From Parasedimentitalea marina (lineage in GTDB: Bacteria; Pseudomonadota; Alphaproteobacteria; Rhodobacterales; Rhodobacteraceae), in the NCBI RefSeq assembly GCF_004006175.1, contig NZ_CP033219.1, positions 744,001 to 808,000 on the forward strand: a stretch of DNA of 64,000 bases, written 5' to 3'. Positions 44,845-55,451 of the stretch are shown here, in pieces. Within the stretch, counting starts at the first letter, position 1. Each line of letters starts with the position of its first letter. A program made the position numbers and the translations under genes. The notes below the pieces were generated by a model. The model ran no database searches. It was not told the origin of the DNA and saw only the letters and a list, made by a program, of their open reading frames with translations.

Positions 44845-45873
44845 ATGAAGTTTCTAAGTGGAATTTCGCTGGCCGCAGTTGTGGCTATGACTGGTTCGGT
44901 TGCTTTTGCGGCTGATCTGACCGTTGGCGTCAGCTGGTCAAACTTTCAGGAAGAACGCTGGAAGACAGACGAGGCCGCCATCAAGGGCGCCTTGGAAGCC
45001 GGAGGTGCTGATTACATCTCTGCTGACGCACAGTCGTCATCGTCCAAGCAATTGTCGGACATCGAAAACCTGATCGCCCAGGGTGTTGATGTGCTGATTG
45101 TGCTGGCACAGGATACCCAGGCTATTGGCCCGGCAATTCAAGCCGCTGCAGATGAAGGCATTCCGGTAATCGCCTACGACCGTCTGATCGAAGACAGCCG
45201 CGCCTTCTACCTGACGTTCGACAATGTCGAAGTTGGTCGTATGCAGGCCCGTGCCGTTTTTGAGGCTCTGCCAGCTGGCAACTATGTCATGATCAAGGGC
45301 TCGCCGACCGATCCGAACGCAGACTTCCTGCGTGGTGGTCAGCAAGAGATCATTCAGGCTGGCATTGACAGCGGTGACATCAAAATCGTTGCCGAAGCCT
45401 ATACTGATGGTTGGTTGCCTGCGAATGCGCAACGCAACATGGAGCAGATCCTGACGGCCAATGACAACAAAGTAGATGCTGTCATTGCGTCCAACGATGG
45501 CACTGCCGGCGGTGTTGTTGCAGCCTTGACTGCTCAGGGTATGGAAGGTCTTCCAGTGTCTGGCCAGGATGGTGACCACGCTGCGCTGAACCGCGTTGCA
45601 TTGGGTACTCAGACTGTTTCGGTTTGGAAAGACGCCCGTGACCTGGGTAAAACTGCAGGCGAAGTTGCTGTTGCATTGGCCGGTGGCGCTGCTCTGGCAG
45701 ACGTTGCAGGCTCGGCTGACTGGACGTCACCAGCGGGCACATCCATGACATCCATGTTCCTGGCGCCGGTTCCTGTGACGGCCGCGAACCTGAGTGTTGT
45801 TGTTGATGCAGGCTGGATCAGCAAAGACAAGCTGTGCCAGGGTGTAACCAACGGTCCCGCACCTTGTAACTAA
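44845..45873 (+). CDS. xylF: D-xylose-binding periplasmic protein
   Basis: A 342-residue sugar receptor. Signal peptide KFLSGISLAAVVAMTGSVAFA. The mature part begins ADLTVGVSWSNFQEERWKTD, as in XylF, and has GVDVLIVLAQDTQAIGPAI, VIAYDRLIEDS, IKGSPTDPNADFLRGGQ, ASNDGTAGG and GQDGD. ATG 44845 has an ideal GGGAGGACTAAA before it, so the frame open to 44764 is not the start. It is the first gene of xylFHG and is followed by an intercistronic hairpin, usual where the receptor is made in excess. Confidence 0.95.
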   Translation: MKFLSGISLAAVVAMTGSVAFAADLTVGVSWSNFQEERWKTDEAAIKGALEAGGADYISADAQSSSSKQLSDIENLIAQGVDVLIVLAQDTQAIGPAIQAAADEGIPVIAYDRLIEDSRAFYLTFDNVEVGRMQARAVFEALPAGNYVMIKGSPTDPNADFLRGGQQEIIQAGIDSGDIKIVAEAYTDGWLPANAQRNMEQILTANDNKVDAVIASNDGTAGGVVAALTAQGMEGLPVSGQDGDHAALNRVALGTQTVSVWKDARDLGKTAGEVAVALAGGAALADVAGSADWTSPAGTSMTSMFLAPVPVTAANLSVVVDAGWISKDKLCQGVTNGPAPCN

Positions 45874-45891
45874 GATCACGACCTGAAAACC

Positions 45892-45920
45892 GGTGCGTCC
45901 CCGTTCAATTGGGGCGCACC
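45892..45920 (+). other. Intercistronic stem-loop between xylF and xylH
   Basis: GGTGCGTCCCC (45892-45902) pairs with GGGGCGCACC (45911-45920) through a GTTCAATT loop, one G-T pair. No T-run follows. It probably stabilises the xylF message relative to xylHG. Confidence 0.65.
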
Positions 45921-45953
45921 CATGAAAACCTTTGCTGTAACTGGAGTTCGGAC

Positions 45954-47255
45954 ATGACCGAAACCACGTCTCAGCCGATCCCGTCCCAACCAAAACGCAG
46001 CCTGTTCCAGCAACTGGAACTGGACGTGCGGCTATTGGGCATGATCGGCGCTTTTGTAATTCTTTGTATCGGGTTCAATATTCTGACGGATGGCCGCTTT
46101 TTAAGTCCGCGGAACCTGTTCAACCTGACGATCCAAACGGTATCCGTTGCGATCATGGCGACCGGCATGGTGTTTGTCATCGTGATGCGCCACATTGATC
46201 TGTCGGTTGGTGGTATACTTGCCGTTAGCTCGGCCGTTATGGCATTGGTGCAAACAAAATTCCTGCCGACCTATCTGGGTCTTGGATTTGACAATCCTTT
46301 GACTTGGGTCATTGCCATTGCAATCGGGCTAAGCGTCGGAACGTTGATCGGCGCCTTTCAGGGCTGGCTTATCGGGTATCAAAGTGTGCCGGCCTTTATC
46401 GTGACCCTTGGTGGGTTCCTGATCTGGAGAAACTACGGTTGGCTGTTCACTTCGGGGCAAACGATTGGTCCGCTTGATAAGAACTTCCTTGTCCTTGGAG
46501 GGGTAAGTGGCACCATGGGTGAGGCGACAAGTTGGGCCATAGGCATTGTGGCTGTCGCGGTGTCCCTATGGGCCCTGACCACGTCTCGCCGTGGACGTAT
46601 TCAGCATGGGTTCCCTGCCAAACCCGCCTGGGCCGAAGGCGTTGTCATGGGACTAGTGACCTGTGCGATCCTCGGTTTCGTCTGGATTTTGAATTCCTAC
46701 GACGTCCCGACCCGCAAGCTGGAGCGTATATTTGAAGCCAAAGGCGAGGTGATGCCCGAGGGGCTGGAAGTCGGTTATGGTCTGCCAATCTCGGTTCTGA
46801 TCCTGATTGTGACAGCCATTGTCATGACCCTTGTGGCGCGGCGGACCCGGTTGGGCCGCTATATCTTCGCAACGGGTGGCAACCCGGACGCTGCTGAACT
46901 GTCGGGGATCAACACACGCCTTCTGACGGTAAAAGTCTTTGCGATCATGGGGTTCCTTTGTGCCTTGTCCGCAGTTGTTGCCTCGGCCCGGTTGCAGAAC
47001 CACACCAATGACATCGGAACCCTGGACGAGTTGCGGGTGATTGCCGCTGCCGTTATCGGCGGCACAGCTTTGGCTGGTGGGGCAGGGACGATCTATGGCG
47101 CGATCCTCGGCGCCCTGGTCATGCAAAGCCTGCAGTCCGGAATGGCGATGGTCGGCGTTGACGCGCCGCTGCAAAACATCGTGGTCGGTTCGGTTCTGGT
47201 TCTGGCCGTCTGGCTGGACATTCAATATCGCAAGCGTATGGGAGCAAAACTATGA
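45954..47255 (+). CDS. xylH: Xylose ABC transporter permease
   Basis: Inner-membrane permease, 433 residues with about 10 or more helices. It starts [13 protein letters not shown] and shows [62 protein letters not shown] and the C-terminal [20 protein letters not shown] and [20 protein letters not shown], all typical of the BPD_transp_2 family. An inserted stretch (about 205-275, [17 protein letters not shown] then [13 protein letters not shown]) is also seen in XylH. ATG 45954 follows GGAG. It overlaps xylG by 4 bases. Confidence 0.94.
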   Translation: MTETTSQPIPSQPKRSLFQQLELDVRLLGMIGAFVILCIGFNILTDGRFLSPRNLFNLTIQTVSVAIMATGMVFVIVMRHIDLSVGGILAVSSAVMALVQTKFLPTYLGLGFDNPLTWVIAIAIGLSVGTLIGAFQGWLIGYQSVPAFIVTLGGFLIWRNYGWLFTSGQTIGPLDKNFLVLGGVSGTMGEATSWAIGIVAVAVSLWALTTSRRGRIQHGFPAKPAWAEGVVMGLVTCAILGFVWILNSYDVPTRKLERIFEAKGEVMPEGLEVGYGLPISVLILIVTAIVMTLVARRTRLGRYIFATGGNPDAAELSGINTRLLTVKVFAIMGFLCALSAVVASARLQNHTNDIGTLDELRVIAAAVIGGTALAGGAGTIYGAILGALVMQSLQSGMAMVGVDAPLQNIVVGSVLVLAVWLDIQYRKRMGAKL

Positions 47256-48049
47256 CGGCTTCACACATGAAAAGTGCGAAACAATGCCGTGCCGATGGGG
47301 ATACGCCGCTGGTCGAGCTAAAAGACATCTGTGTGTCTTTTGGCGGTATCCATGCGGTCGACCATGTCAGCGTTGATCTGCATCCGGGTGAAGTTGTTGG
47401 CCTGCTGGGCCACAACGGCGCTGGGAAATCGACGCTGATCAAGGTTTTGTCTGGTGCCTATCAGATGGACAGCGGCGAGATCCGCATCAACGGCGACAAG
47501 GCAGTGATCACCAACCCACGGGATGCGCGGACATATAACGTCGAGACCATCTACCAGACGCTGGCGCTGGCTGACAATCTTGATGCCGCCTCGAACCTGT
47601 TTTTAGGCCGGGAATTGACCACTCCGGTTGGACTGGTTGATGATGCCGCGATGGAGGCCGAGTGTCGCAAGATCATGGGTGGTTTGAACCCGAACTTCCG
47701 CAAATTTTCAGAACCGGTCAGTGCCCTGTCCGGTGGTCAGCGGCAGTCGGTCGCCATCGCGCGGGCGGTCTATTTCAATGCCAAGATCCTGATCATGGAC
47801 GAACCAACCGCCGCACTGGGGCCGCAAGAGACCCAAATGGTGGCCGAATTGATCCAGAAGCTAAAGGCGCAGGGCATCGGGATCTTCCTGATCGACCACG
47901 ACGTTCACGCGGTGATGGAACTGTGCGATAGGGCCAGTGTGATGAAAAACGGCCAACTGGTTGGGACCGTTAATATTGATGAGGTCACAGATGATGATCT
48001 ATTGTCGATGATCATTCTGGGCAAGAAACCTGGTCAGGCAGCGGCCTAA
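47252..48049 (+). CDS. xylG: Xylose ABC transporter ATP-binding protein, single-domain type
   Basis: A 265-residue ATPase with one ABC domain: Walker [16 protein letters not shown], signature [14 protein letters not shown], Walker [16 protein letters not shown] and the H-loop [10 protein letters not shown]. coli XylG has two fused ABC domains of about 500 residues; this protein is half that, like the FrcA-type ATPases common in alphaproteobacteria, and would work as a homodimer. It ends the xylFHG operon before a clear terminator. Confidence 0.9.
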   Translation: MTASHMKSAKQCRADGDTPLVELKDICVSFGGIHAVDHVSVDLHPGEVVGLLGHNGAGKSTLIKVLSGAYQMDSGEIRINGDKAVITNPRDARTYNVETIYQTLALADNLDAASNLFLGRELTTPVGLVDDAAMEAECRKIMGGLNPNFRKFSEPVSALSGGQRQSVAIARAVYFNAKILIMDEPTAALGPQETQMVAELIQKLKAQGIGIFLIDHDVHAVMELCDRASVMKNGQLVGTVNIDEVTDDDLLSMIILGKKPGQAAA

Positions 48050-48058
48050 GCAAACGAC

Positions 48059-48084
48059 AGGGCTCCGGTTTTCGGGGCCCTTTC
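48059..48084 (+). terminator. Rho-independent terminator of xylFHG
   Basis: AGGGCTCCG and CGGGGCCCT form a 9-bp stem (one T-G pair) with a GTTTT loop, followed by TTCTG. It lies 10 bases after the xylG stop. Confidence 0.8.
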
Positions 48085-48251
48085 TGTGTCTTAGGACAGG
48101 GTCTGCCGTTATCAGCGCTCTTGGCTGAACTTTGCTCCAAGGCGGTACTTTTCTATGTCCTTTTGGGTTTTGTTTGTGCCTTGGAAAAAAAGTGCAACGA
48201 CGTCAAAAATGGTCTTGTATTATTATCGCTTGCGCTGATAGACGGGTCAAC

Positions 48252-48339
48252 GGAGACGTGGCCGAGTGGTCGAAGGCGCTCCCCTGCTAAGGGAGTAACG
48301 TGCAAGCGTTCGAGGGTTCGAATCCCTTCGTCTCCGCCA
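48252..48339 (+). tRNA. tRNA-Ser (anticodon GCT)
   Basis: Acceptor arms GGAGACG (48252-48258) and CGTCTCC (48329-48335) pair perfectly; the discriminator G and an encoded CCA follow. The anticodon stem CTCCC/GGGAG encloses CTGCTAA, giving anticodon GCT. A long variable arm (TAACGTGCAAGCGTT region) identifies the serine class, and the T-loop TTCGAAT is canonical. The gene is directly followed by an integrase remnant, so its 3' end is the probable attachment site of the island. Confidence 0.96.
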
Positions 48340-48431
48340 TCAACCCAACATCATCAATGATTGCTGTATGTTAAAGCATACACGGGTTTTTGGCGGATTG
48401 CTTTGCTACAATTGGCTGCTACAGTAGATGC

Positions 48432-50158
48432 ATGCAGCCACGAGTTTCAGTTCCAAAAATTTTTAGGCGTGGAAGCCGCTGGTACGTTCGTGTGCAGGTG
48501 CCAACACACATGCAAAAAGGCTGATTAGAAAAGAATACTGGGTATCATTGAGGACATCTGATCGCGGTGAAGCCATAAGGCTTGCTGGTGTAGCCACAGA
48601 GCAGAAGCGCCAAGACATTTCCGCGACGTTCCATCGTTTAGAGGGCATCACAACAACAATAAGTCAGATGACAGGTGATCTGCGTTTGGCACTGAAATCA
48701 GATGCATTCCGTGAATTTTGCTCAGCAAACTCCAACCTTTTGAGTGAGTTCAACACCAGCGGCTTGAAGGATGTCACAAAGTTTATCGAAGTCCGGGAAA
48801 CAACAATCCGAAATTTGGTCTATAGACTGAAGTCGGAAGGATTTGCCAACGAACACATCAAGCTCTGTGCATTAAGGCTAACCGTAGAGAATGGCATCCG
48901 GATACCGCAAGAATCAGTTGCGTACCCAGAATTGCTGTAAATTGTTGGCGAAGCATTGATAGAAGCTAAGCGACACGAACTGGCTCAATTTGAAGGCCAA
49001 TTGGTTCATCATGGTGCCGACCCGAATCTCATCGATGCTGGGACAGGTCAATTGAAAGTTGTCTCATCACCGCGTGAGATAATCGCAAAACCAAGCCCAA
49101 TAAAAGTTAGTCTGACGGAATTATCAGAAACGTTCCTTTCCAACCCAAACAAAATTAGGGCTGAAAAAACTAAAGCATCTATTCGTGGATACTTGAATGT
49201 GGTGTTCAGCATACTTGGTGATGACACACCGCCGGATCGCATTACTGAATCTGATTGTGAACATGTCAGAGATTTGATTGCTCAGCTTCCACCCAATTTC
49301 AAAAAACTGGCTGCGCTCAAAGACCGACCAGTCGATGAAATGGTTCGCATTGAACGCCAGAAAAACATGGCGTACCTGTCCCCAACCGGCGTCAACAACT
49401 ATCTGAAATTTCTCCTGTCATTTCTATCGTGGTGTCATCGCAAGGGTAAGATTGATCGAATGCCAACAGCCTTTTCTGAAATCAAGGTGGCTGACCCCGT
49501 TCGCAAGGAAGACAAGCGCCTACCATTTTCAAATGATCAGTTGGCCACCATATTCCACAGTGAAGTTTTTCTTGACGAAAAAAGAGACGATTGCATGTTT
49601 TGGGTGCCACTCATCGCCCTGTGGAATGGCATGCGTTCAAACGAAATCTGCCAGCTTGATACTGTTGACGTAAAGATGGTCGATGGAATTTGGGGATTTG
49701 ATGTAACGTATATTAGTTCATCAGGTGATGACGACAAGCACCTCAAAACAGGTAGTTCGATCCGGATGATCCCAATCCATCCACGTCTCATAGAATTCGG
49801 TTTTATCGATTTTCACAAATCACGACCCAAGAACCAGAAGCTGTTTGGAGATATCACACGAGGGCATGATGGGTATTACTCAACTACTTTTAGCAAACGT
49901 GCCAATCGATATCTAAAATCCATTGGCACTCATGGCCCCAGACACAAATTTCATTCATTTAGGCATACGTTTCGTGATGCACTTCGCCGTGGACGGGTGG
50001 ATCGAGAAATTGGGAAGGCGTTGGGCGGCTGGCAACGGGGCAATACCGACGCGTTCGATATCTATGGCAGTGGTTATCCACTGGATGAACTGTACGCAGA
50101 AATACGGCTTGTGGATTATTCAAACGTTGAATGGTCACATCTAGTTATCACTGGATAA
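48432..50158 (+). pseudogene. Tyrosine-recombinase integrase with a frameshift and an in-frame stop
   Basis: The product would be about 575 residues. The first segment (ATG 48432, RRGSRWYVRVQVPTHMQK) leaves frame at a run of five A (48514-48518); one more A would join it to RLIRKEYWVSLRTSDRGEA. The second segment ends at TAA 48938-48940, and the same frame continues at once (IVGEALIEAKRHELAQFEG) to 50158. The catalytic domain is intact: Arg in WNGMRSNEICQL, HSFRHTFRD, and the Tyr in DAFDIYG. The N-terminal part matches integrases of tRNA-targeted islands. Two lesions suggest decay; a base-calling error at the A-run could account for only one of them. Confidence 0.8.
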
Positions 50159-50161
50159 CCC

Positions 50162-50893
50162 TTACTCCACCATCAAGACCTCAACCAAAGTATCCAACTC
50201 CGTTTTAGCCTTTTGCCATTGGGGGTAATGCCTATCGACTAACATCCAAAATTCTGCACCATGATCATGGTGTTTTAGGTGGGCCAACTCATGCAGGATC
50301 ACGTACTCGATGCACTCACGTGGCGCTTTGATCAAATGTGGGTTTAGGACGATGTAACCATCCGGTGAGCAACTGCCCCATTGCTTGGCCATTTCCATCA
50401 ACCTGAACTGCGGAACGTCATCAATCCACGGTAGCTGACCAGCGGCACTGGTTATTCTCTTCACAAAATAATCCCGGGCCTTCACTCGATACCAAGCTCG
50501 TACTCGGCCTTTAATGTCATCGGGATCATCAGACCGGGTTTCAACTTCCAACCGGTTACCCTTCAGCCTTACCGGCCTAGGCTTTTCATTCGTTGGTATC
50601 ACTTTCAATACATACCGACGCCCCAGATAGATCACTTGTTCACCAGACACGTATTCTCGAGGCCGTACATGAGCGAAACGGGTCAATGCCTCACCAACAT
50701 GGCCAACCACCCACCGGGCACGTTTCTGGACCGCTATGTGGACTGTAGCTGGATCGAACTCTGGTGGCGCATCGACAGTGACCGAACCATCAGGATCGAC
50801 GTGAATTGCTATTCGGGCACTACGTTTCGGGTCGGGATTAATCTGGTATGGAATTATGTAATCACCATAGGTGATCTGATGGAGTGGCATCAA
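50162..50893 (-). CDS. YgjP/WLM-type zinc metallopeptidase-like protein of the type I RM operon
   Basis: A 243-residue protein with the zinc motif HELAHLKHHDHGAEFW near residue 193 (HExxH plus a downstream His), preceded by KQWGSCSPDGYIVLNPHLI, both defining the DUF45/YgjP family. The N-terminal half is a beta-rich domain (RSARIAIHVDPDGSVTVDAP). It overlaps hsdR by 4 bases and is the last gene of the operon, a place where this family is often found. Its role with the restriction system is not established; it may process or regulate HsdR. Confidence 0.85.
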   Translation of the reverse strand: MMPLHQITYGDYIIPYQINPDPKRSARIAIHVDPDGSVTVDAPPEFDPATVHIAVQKRARWVVGHVGEALTRFAHVRPREYVSGEQVIYLGRRYVLKVIPTNEKPRPVRLKGNRLEVETRSDDPDDIKGRVRAWYRVKARDYFVKRITSAAGQLPWIDDVPQFRLMEMAKQWGSCSPDGYIVLNPHLIKAPRECIEYVILHELAHLKHHDHGAEFWMLVDRHYPQWQKAKTELDTLVEVLMVE

Positions 50894-53800
50894 CGCTCAC
50901 CCTTGGCTGCACCCGAACGTACGATGCTGATCACACGCTCAATCATATCATTGGCATGGTCTAGGCCACCAAAAAAGCTGAAATAACGCGGCAACATTGT
51001 CTTTCGGATTTCCGTTTCGATATTGGTCGGATTGATAGAGTGTGATTGCACTGCGTTATTCACCGTGTCATCGATCCAGTATGCTTCGTCAACCAAGCTG
51101 TCTTCCGAGTGATGCGAAGTTTGGTCATCCAACTGGTCGAGAAATGCTCCAAAGTATGCCTGAGCACGGGGGCGATCAGCAAATCGATCCGGCACACCGG
51201 GTGTGGCACGCTTGGCGACCATTTCTTCAAGGTCCTTGAACAATGTATACTGTTTGTTGGGGTGACCAAATAGTGCTTCGGCACCAGCTATTGCTTCCTT
51301 CAACATATCCGAAAAAATTTTCTGAGCATGGGGATCATCGATCAGATCTTGTTCAATGGTTTTCCTCATACGTGTTTTAATAACGTCGGCCTCTGATCGG
51401 GTTTTCTCATCTGACCAGTTATCCGGATCATCGCCTTCGCCCAATGATCCAACTAGGATCACACCTTCCGGATCAATGATTTCCTGACCGACAACTTGCT
51501 TGTCTACCAGCCGTCTAATCTGTTCTTCATAAACAGTGAAATCCACCGTTTCTTGGGCATCTTGTTTGGCCTGTGCACGTAGCTGGGTAAAGAACTTAAG
51601 ATCATTCTTATACTTCTTGATGGTCCCTTCATCGAACGATCCATCTTCGAAAAACGCACGTGATGATAGTGCTAACTTCAAGCACATACCAAAGGTCGTC
51701 AGAGCTTCGTAGAAGTCCTCCCGGATCTTCTGATGGTCGTCTATGGCAGCACCGTGATCATCCTGCCGGAACGAAGGAATCAACACCTGACGGTACTGCT
51801 CCATGTCTGCCTTATTTTTTACATCCGTAAATATCGCCCACAGCCCATCATGCAGCGATGGAAGGCGCTTATACTCGGTGGATACATTGGCAACGGTTCC
51901 GGCCAGATCTTCGATCTCGAACCCGGCCTGCGTTTGCTCAGCAAGATCTTGGTAGTCTTTGATGGAGGTATCAAGTTCAGCAAGAATACCACGGTAATCG
52001 ATCAAGAACCCATGCTGTTTTGCTTCATGCAGTCGGTTCACACGTGCGATGGCCTGCAGCAGGTTGTGGCTCTTCAGATGCTTATCGATATACAAAACGG
52101 CGTTTCTGGGTTCATCAAATCCAGTGAGCAATTTATCCACGACAATCAGGATATCCGGATCACCATCAGTACCAAATCCATCGATAAGATTGGTTAGATA
52201 GCCTTCTTCATCAGCACCAACATTTGCTTTCCACCATGCCTGCACTTCGGGCAATTTGGTCTCATCGGTATCTTCATGGCCCTCACGGGTATCCGGTGCC
52301 GAGATCACAACTGCACTGGTCACCAAACCGGTTGCATCCAGCGCTTTTTTGTAGCGGATGGCTGAGAGTTTGCTATCGGTGGCCAACTGCCCCTTCAGGC
52401 CAAGATCAAGCGATTTGAAATTGGTGTTGAAGTGTTCGGCAATATCCCAAGCAATCAAATCGATCCGGTTGGCTGCACCATAGATCTGGCCACGGGTGGA
52501 GTACTTTGCCTTCAGATCTGCTTTTTGCTTATCGCTTAACCCAGCAGTAATTTTATCAAACCATGCGTCGATGGCTTTGTCGTTGATATCAACCACCGGT
52601 TTTCGTTCTTCATAAACGAGTGGTGTGACTGCGCCATCCTCAACAGCACGTTGCATCGTATAGGCATGCAGGATTGGGCCAAATTTATTACGGGTCTTAT
52701 CTTCCTTCAGCAGTGGTGTACCGGTGAATGCCACAAATGCTGCGTTGGGCAATGCCTTGCGCATTCGTTCATGGTTTTCACCGCCTTGGGATCGATGGCC
52801 CTCATCGACCAGCACCAGCAGTTTGTCCGATGGGTTGTGGCACTCTGGTAACTTGGTGGCTGAATTGAATTTCTGCAGCAGGGTAAAGATGATCCGGTCA
52901 TTGCCCTGCCCAATCCGTTCAGCCAAATCACGACCTGACTGCACCTTGGCTTTTTCACCATCTTTCTTGGTCGCAACCGCCGAGCCGAATGCACCACCGG
53001 TCAGGAATGTCCCTGCCAGTTGTTTTTCCAAGTCCACACGATCCGTCACGATGATGATCCGAAAATCCGCCAATTGCGGTTCCAGCAACAGCGCCTTGGT
53101 CAGCAGCACCATCAAATTTGATTTTCCGGAGCCAGTGGTGTGCCAGATGACACCTCCTTCACGGCTACCATCCGGCTTTTGTTGCGATACCTGGTCAACA
53201 ATCGCTTTGGTGCCCTGCACCTGCTGATACCGGGCCACCAGTTTACCAGTTTTCTGGTCAAAGAATATGAACCGGTGGGTCATATCCAACAATCGATCCG
53301 GCCGCAGCAGTCCGATGATCAACCTATCCTGCTCTGTCAGCGCCACAGGGGCGCTGTGGAGCGTTTCATAGCCATCTCGCTCACTGGGTGCCCTATCGGC
53401 AAACAGGGCGTCCTTATGGGCGTCTGGCAGCGGTGTATTGCGTATGGTGGCCATCTGCGCATCGGATAGCTCTTCTTCACGCCAGATCGACCAGAACTTT
53501 TTCGGTGTATTCGTCGTGGCATAGCGCCCATCAGATGCTGAGATTGATAGCAACAGTTGCGAATAGGCGTAGAGGTCTTGGATGCCGTCCGTCATCTGAT
53601 TGCGTAAATGCTGGCTGATACCCTCTTCAACCATGGCTTTGTCCTTGGTCGATGATATCGGGCGTTTGGATTCGATCACCGTTAGGGGTAGACCGTTCAC
53701 AAATCCAACAATGTCTGGGCGGAATGTGCCTTTGCCAGCAGGGCGTTCAACCGACATTTCTTCGGTTACATGAAATGCGTTGTTGGCGGTATCTACCCAA

Positions 53801-54168
53801 TCAACCAGTGGCACGGTGACCGATGTTTTGTGACCATCGACAAATTCAGTGACGGTAACACCTTTGGTCAGATGCATATAGATCGCCCGGTTTGCTGGAA
53901 CCAATCCTTCGCTTAACCCAGTAGACGTGACCTCACGGATCACCGCATCGATACCGGCAGTGGACAGTGGGTAGGTCTGGCCCTTGTAGCTGAACCTGTG
54001 CTTTTGCAACCATGCGCGCAATACCGGCACCAGCAGTACACCCCGTTCTGATCCCCGCATGCCCAGCGCCTTGGCAGGTGGCAAATAGGCCCAGCCCATC
54101 ACCATCATCACATGCAGTGCTGGTACTTTGGCGGCGGCTTCTTCGCGGGTATCGGGCGTGTCACGCAT
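50890..54168 (-). CDS. hsdR: Type I restriction enzyme, endonuclease/translocase subunit
   Basis: A 1092-residue HsdR. The N-terminal nuclease domain has the D...ExK pattern (RPDIVGFVNGLPLTVIESKR). Helicase motifs follow: Walker A IWHTTGSGKSNLMVLL, DEGHRSQGG (DEAD-like), VAFTGTPLLKEDKTRN, and motifs V-VI in VDKLLTGFDEPRNAVLY and LLQAIARVNRLHE. The ATG at 54168 begins MRDTPDTREEAA; TTG 54183 is in frame. It cuts DNA after ATP-driven translocation when the HsdS target is unmethylated. It is 100 bases downstream of hsdS and looks intact. Confidence 0.95.
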   Translation of the reverse strand: MRDTPDTREEAAAKVPALHVMMVMGWAYLPPAKALGMRGSERGVLLVPVLRAWLQKHRFSYKGQTYPLSTAGIDAVIREVTSTGLSEGLVPANRAIYMHLTKGVTVTEFVDGHKTSVTVPLVDWVDTANNAFHVTEEMSVERPAGKGTFRPDIVGFVNGLPLTVIESKRPISSTKDKAMVEEGISQHLRNQMTDGIQDLYAYSQLLLSISASDGRYATTNTPKKFWSIWREEELSDAQMATIRNTPLPDAHKDALFADRAPSERDGYETLHSAPVALTEQDRLIIGLLRPDRLLDMTHRFIFFDQKTGKLVARYQQVQGTKAIVDQVSQQKPDGSREGGVIWHTTGSGKSNLMVLLTKALLLEPQLADFRIIIVTDRVDLEKQLAGTFLTGGAFGSAVATKKDGEKAKVQSGRDLAERIGQGNDRIIFTLLQKFNSATKLPECHNPSDKLLVLVDEGHRSQGGENHERMRKALPNAAFVAFTGTPLLKEDKTRNKFGPILHAYTMQRAVEDGAVTPLVYEERKPVVDINDKAIDAWFDKITAGLSDKQKADLKAKYSTRGQIYGAANRIDLIAWDIAEHFNTNFKSLDLGLKGQLATDSKLSAIRYKKALDATGLVTSAVVISAPDTREGHEDTDETKLPEVQAWWKANVGADEEGYLTNLIDGFGTDGDPDILIVVDKLLTGFDEPRNAVLYIDKHLKSHNLLQAIARVNRLHEAKQHGFLIDYRGILAELDTSIKDYQDLAEQTQAGFEIEDLAGTVANVSTEYKRLPSLHDGLWAIFTDVKNKADMEQYRQVLIPSFRQDDHGAAIDDHQKIREDFYEALTTFGMCLKLALSSRAFFEDGSFDEGTIKKYKNDLKFFTQLRAQAKQDAQETVDFTVYEEQIRRLVDKQVVGQEIIDPEGVILVGSLGEGDDPDNWSDEKTRSEADVIKTRMRKTIEQDLIDDPHAQKIFSDMLKEAIAGAEALFGHPNKQYTLFKDLEEMVAKRATPGVPDRFADRPRAQAYFGAFLDQLDDQTSHHSEDSLVDEAYWIDDTVNNAVQSHSINPTNIETEIRKTMLPRYFSFFGGLDHANDMIERVISIVRSGAAKGER

Positions 54169-54269
54169 AGTGGTGGTCCACAAATGGATTGTACAATGCG
54201 TTCACCCTAAACGGGAAAATGGCAAAGGAACAGTCTCGCCAGTCCCTTGCCGCTGCATGTACAAACCGA

Positions 54270-55451
54270 TCAGACTGTGACCCGTCGCTTACCGGTGAGC
54301 AGCTTCTGCATTAGGGCTTTTTTCTCGGTGCGGAGTTTTTGGGTAAACTTGTCCATAGCGTCGATCTCACCTTCGCAGGCAAATAGAACACTACCAATTT
54401 TGATTTGCTCACTGAGGCTTGGAGTTGAGATAGGTAAGGGTCGCAGCCGTGCTAGATTAATATTCTTTTGAGCTAATTTCGGTGCTGAACGATCTAGCCC
54501 TTCTTTTTCCATTTCCAACATGTGAAGCAGCCACATAGGATCAGCCACCCCTGACTTGGCTGTGATCCCAACAACGCTGTCTGGACATGCTACAGGGTAT
54601 TTGGACAAGGCTACGTCGCCAATGTTCGCGGCGATTGTCATCAAAATTGTCCCTGATGGAAACATTCGACTCACACTGAGGCCAAGATCATTCAAGGTTT
54701 GGCTATGAGACGCCAAGAATAACGATGACCGAGATACATCGCCGGTTTGCACAAATGGATGTTCACCGCCATAAAATTGCGGATCGTTGCGGGGGCGAGC
54801 CGAAAACTTTCCACGCTCAACATCTGCAAGCTCCCCTAACCGCACCTCTTTCCACTCTTGCCCCGCAAACTCAGGGAATCGGCGTTTGCCGGTGAGCAGT
54901 TGCTGCATGAGGGCGCGTTTTTGAATGCGGACGCAGTCTAACTGCGCCTCGGCCACCTCTATCGCTCGATCCCAGGTGGACAGGATTTCAGCGATTTTCT
55001 TTTGTTCGGGTAGTGGGGGGATATGGATTGGCTGGTTTTCAATGTCTGCTTTTTTGACATGTACCAAAGTCGTCTTGAAGCCATGCGCTTTAGTCTCGAT
55101 CCGGTCTGTAACATGCCTCAAAAGCAAGTATAGCCAAGTGTGATCTACGCCGTCTGCGTCGAACACTTTGAAGATGTGTTGGTTCAATACACCGGTTTCG
55201 CCTTGCCAGATTGTTGGCCCAAAGGACGCTCCCTTGGTACCAGCCCATGCGAATAGCATTTGACCGGGCTTGACGATCCACTTTGGGTTAGGTTCACCAG
55301 AAAAGTAATTGAAATTTTTGCTACCGTTTAAGTTTTGAATTCGAATGATCGGCAGTCCGTGTGTGTCCCATACTGGGGGCGTAAAGCCATAACCATTTTG
55401 GAAACGACAGACATCAGAGACTTGCCCAAGCTCCCACCCATCAGGCACCAT
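54270..55451 (-). CDS. hsdS: Type I restriction-modification specificity subunit
   Basis: A 393-residue DNA-recognition subunit with two target-recognition domains (about 1-150 and 200-345). Each is followed by a conserved helical spacer: LPEQKKIAEILSTWDRAIEVAE with KRALMQQLLTGKRR, and LSEQIKIGSVLFACEGEI with KKALMQKLLTGKRR. This repeat is the classic circular HsdS layout. The two recognition halves cannot be translated into a target sequence by eye. It overlaps the hsdM stop by 11 bases. Confidence 0.93.
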   Translation of the reverse strand: MVPDGWELGQVSDVCRFQNGYGFTPPVWDTHGLPIIRIQNLNGSKNFNYFSGEPNPKWIVKPGQMLFAWAGTKGASFGPTIWQGETGVLNQHIFKVFDADGVDHTWLYLLLRHVTDRIETKAHGFKTTLVHVKKADIENQPIHIPPLPEQKKIAEILSTWDRAIEVAEAQLDCVRIQKRALMQQLLTGKRRFPEFAGQEWKEVRLGELADVERGKFSARPRNDPQFYGGEHPFVQTGDVSRSSLFLASHSQTLNDLGLSVSRMFPSGTILMTIAANIGDVALSKYPVACPDSVVGITAKSGVADPMWLLHMLEMEKEGLDRSAPKLAQKNINLARLRPLPISTPSLSEQIKIGSVLFACEGEIDAMDKFTQKLRTEKKALMQKLLTGKRRVTV

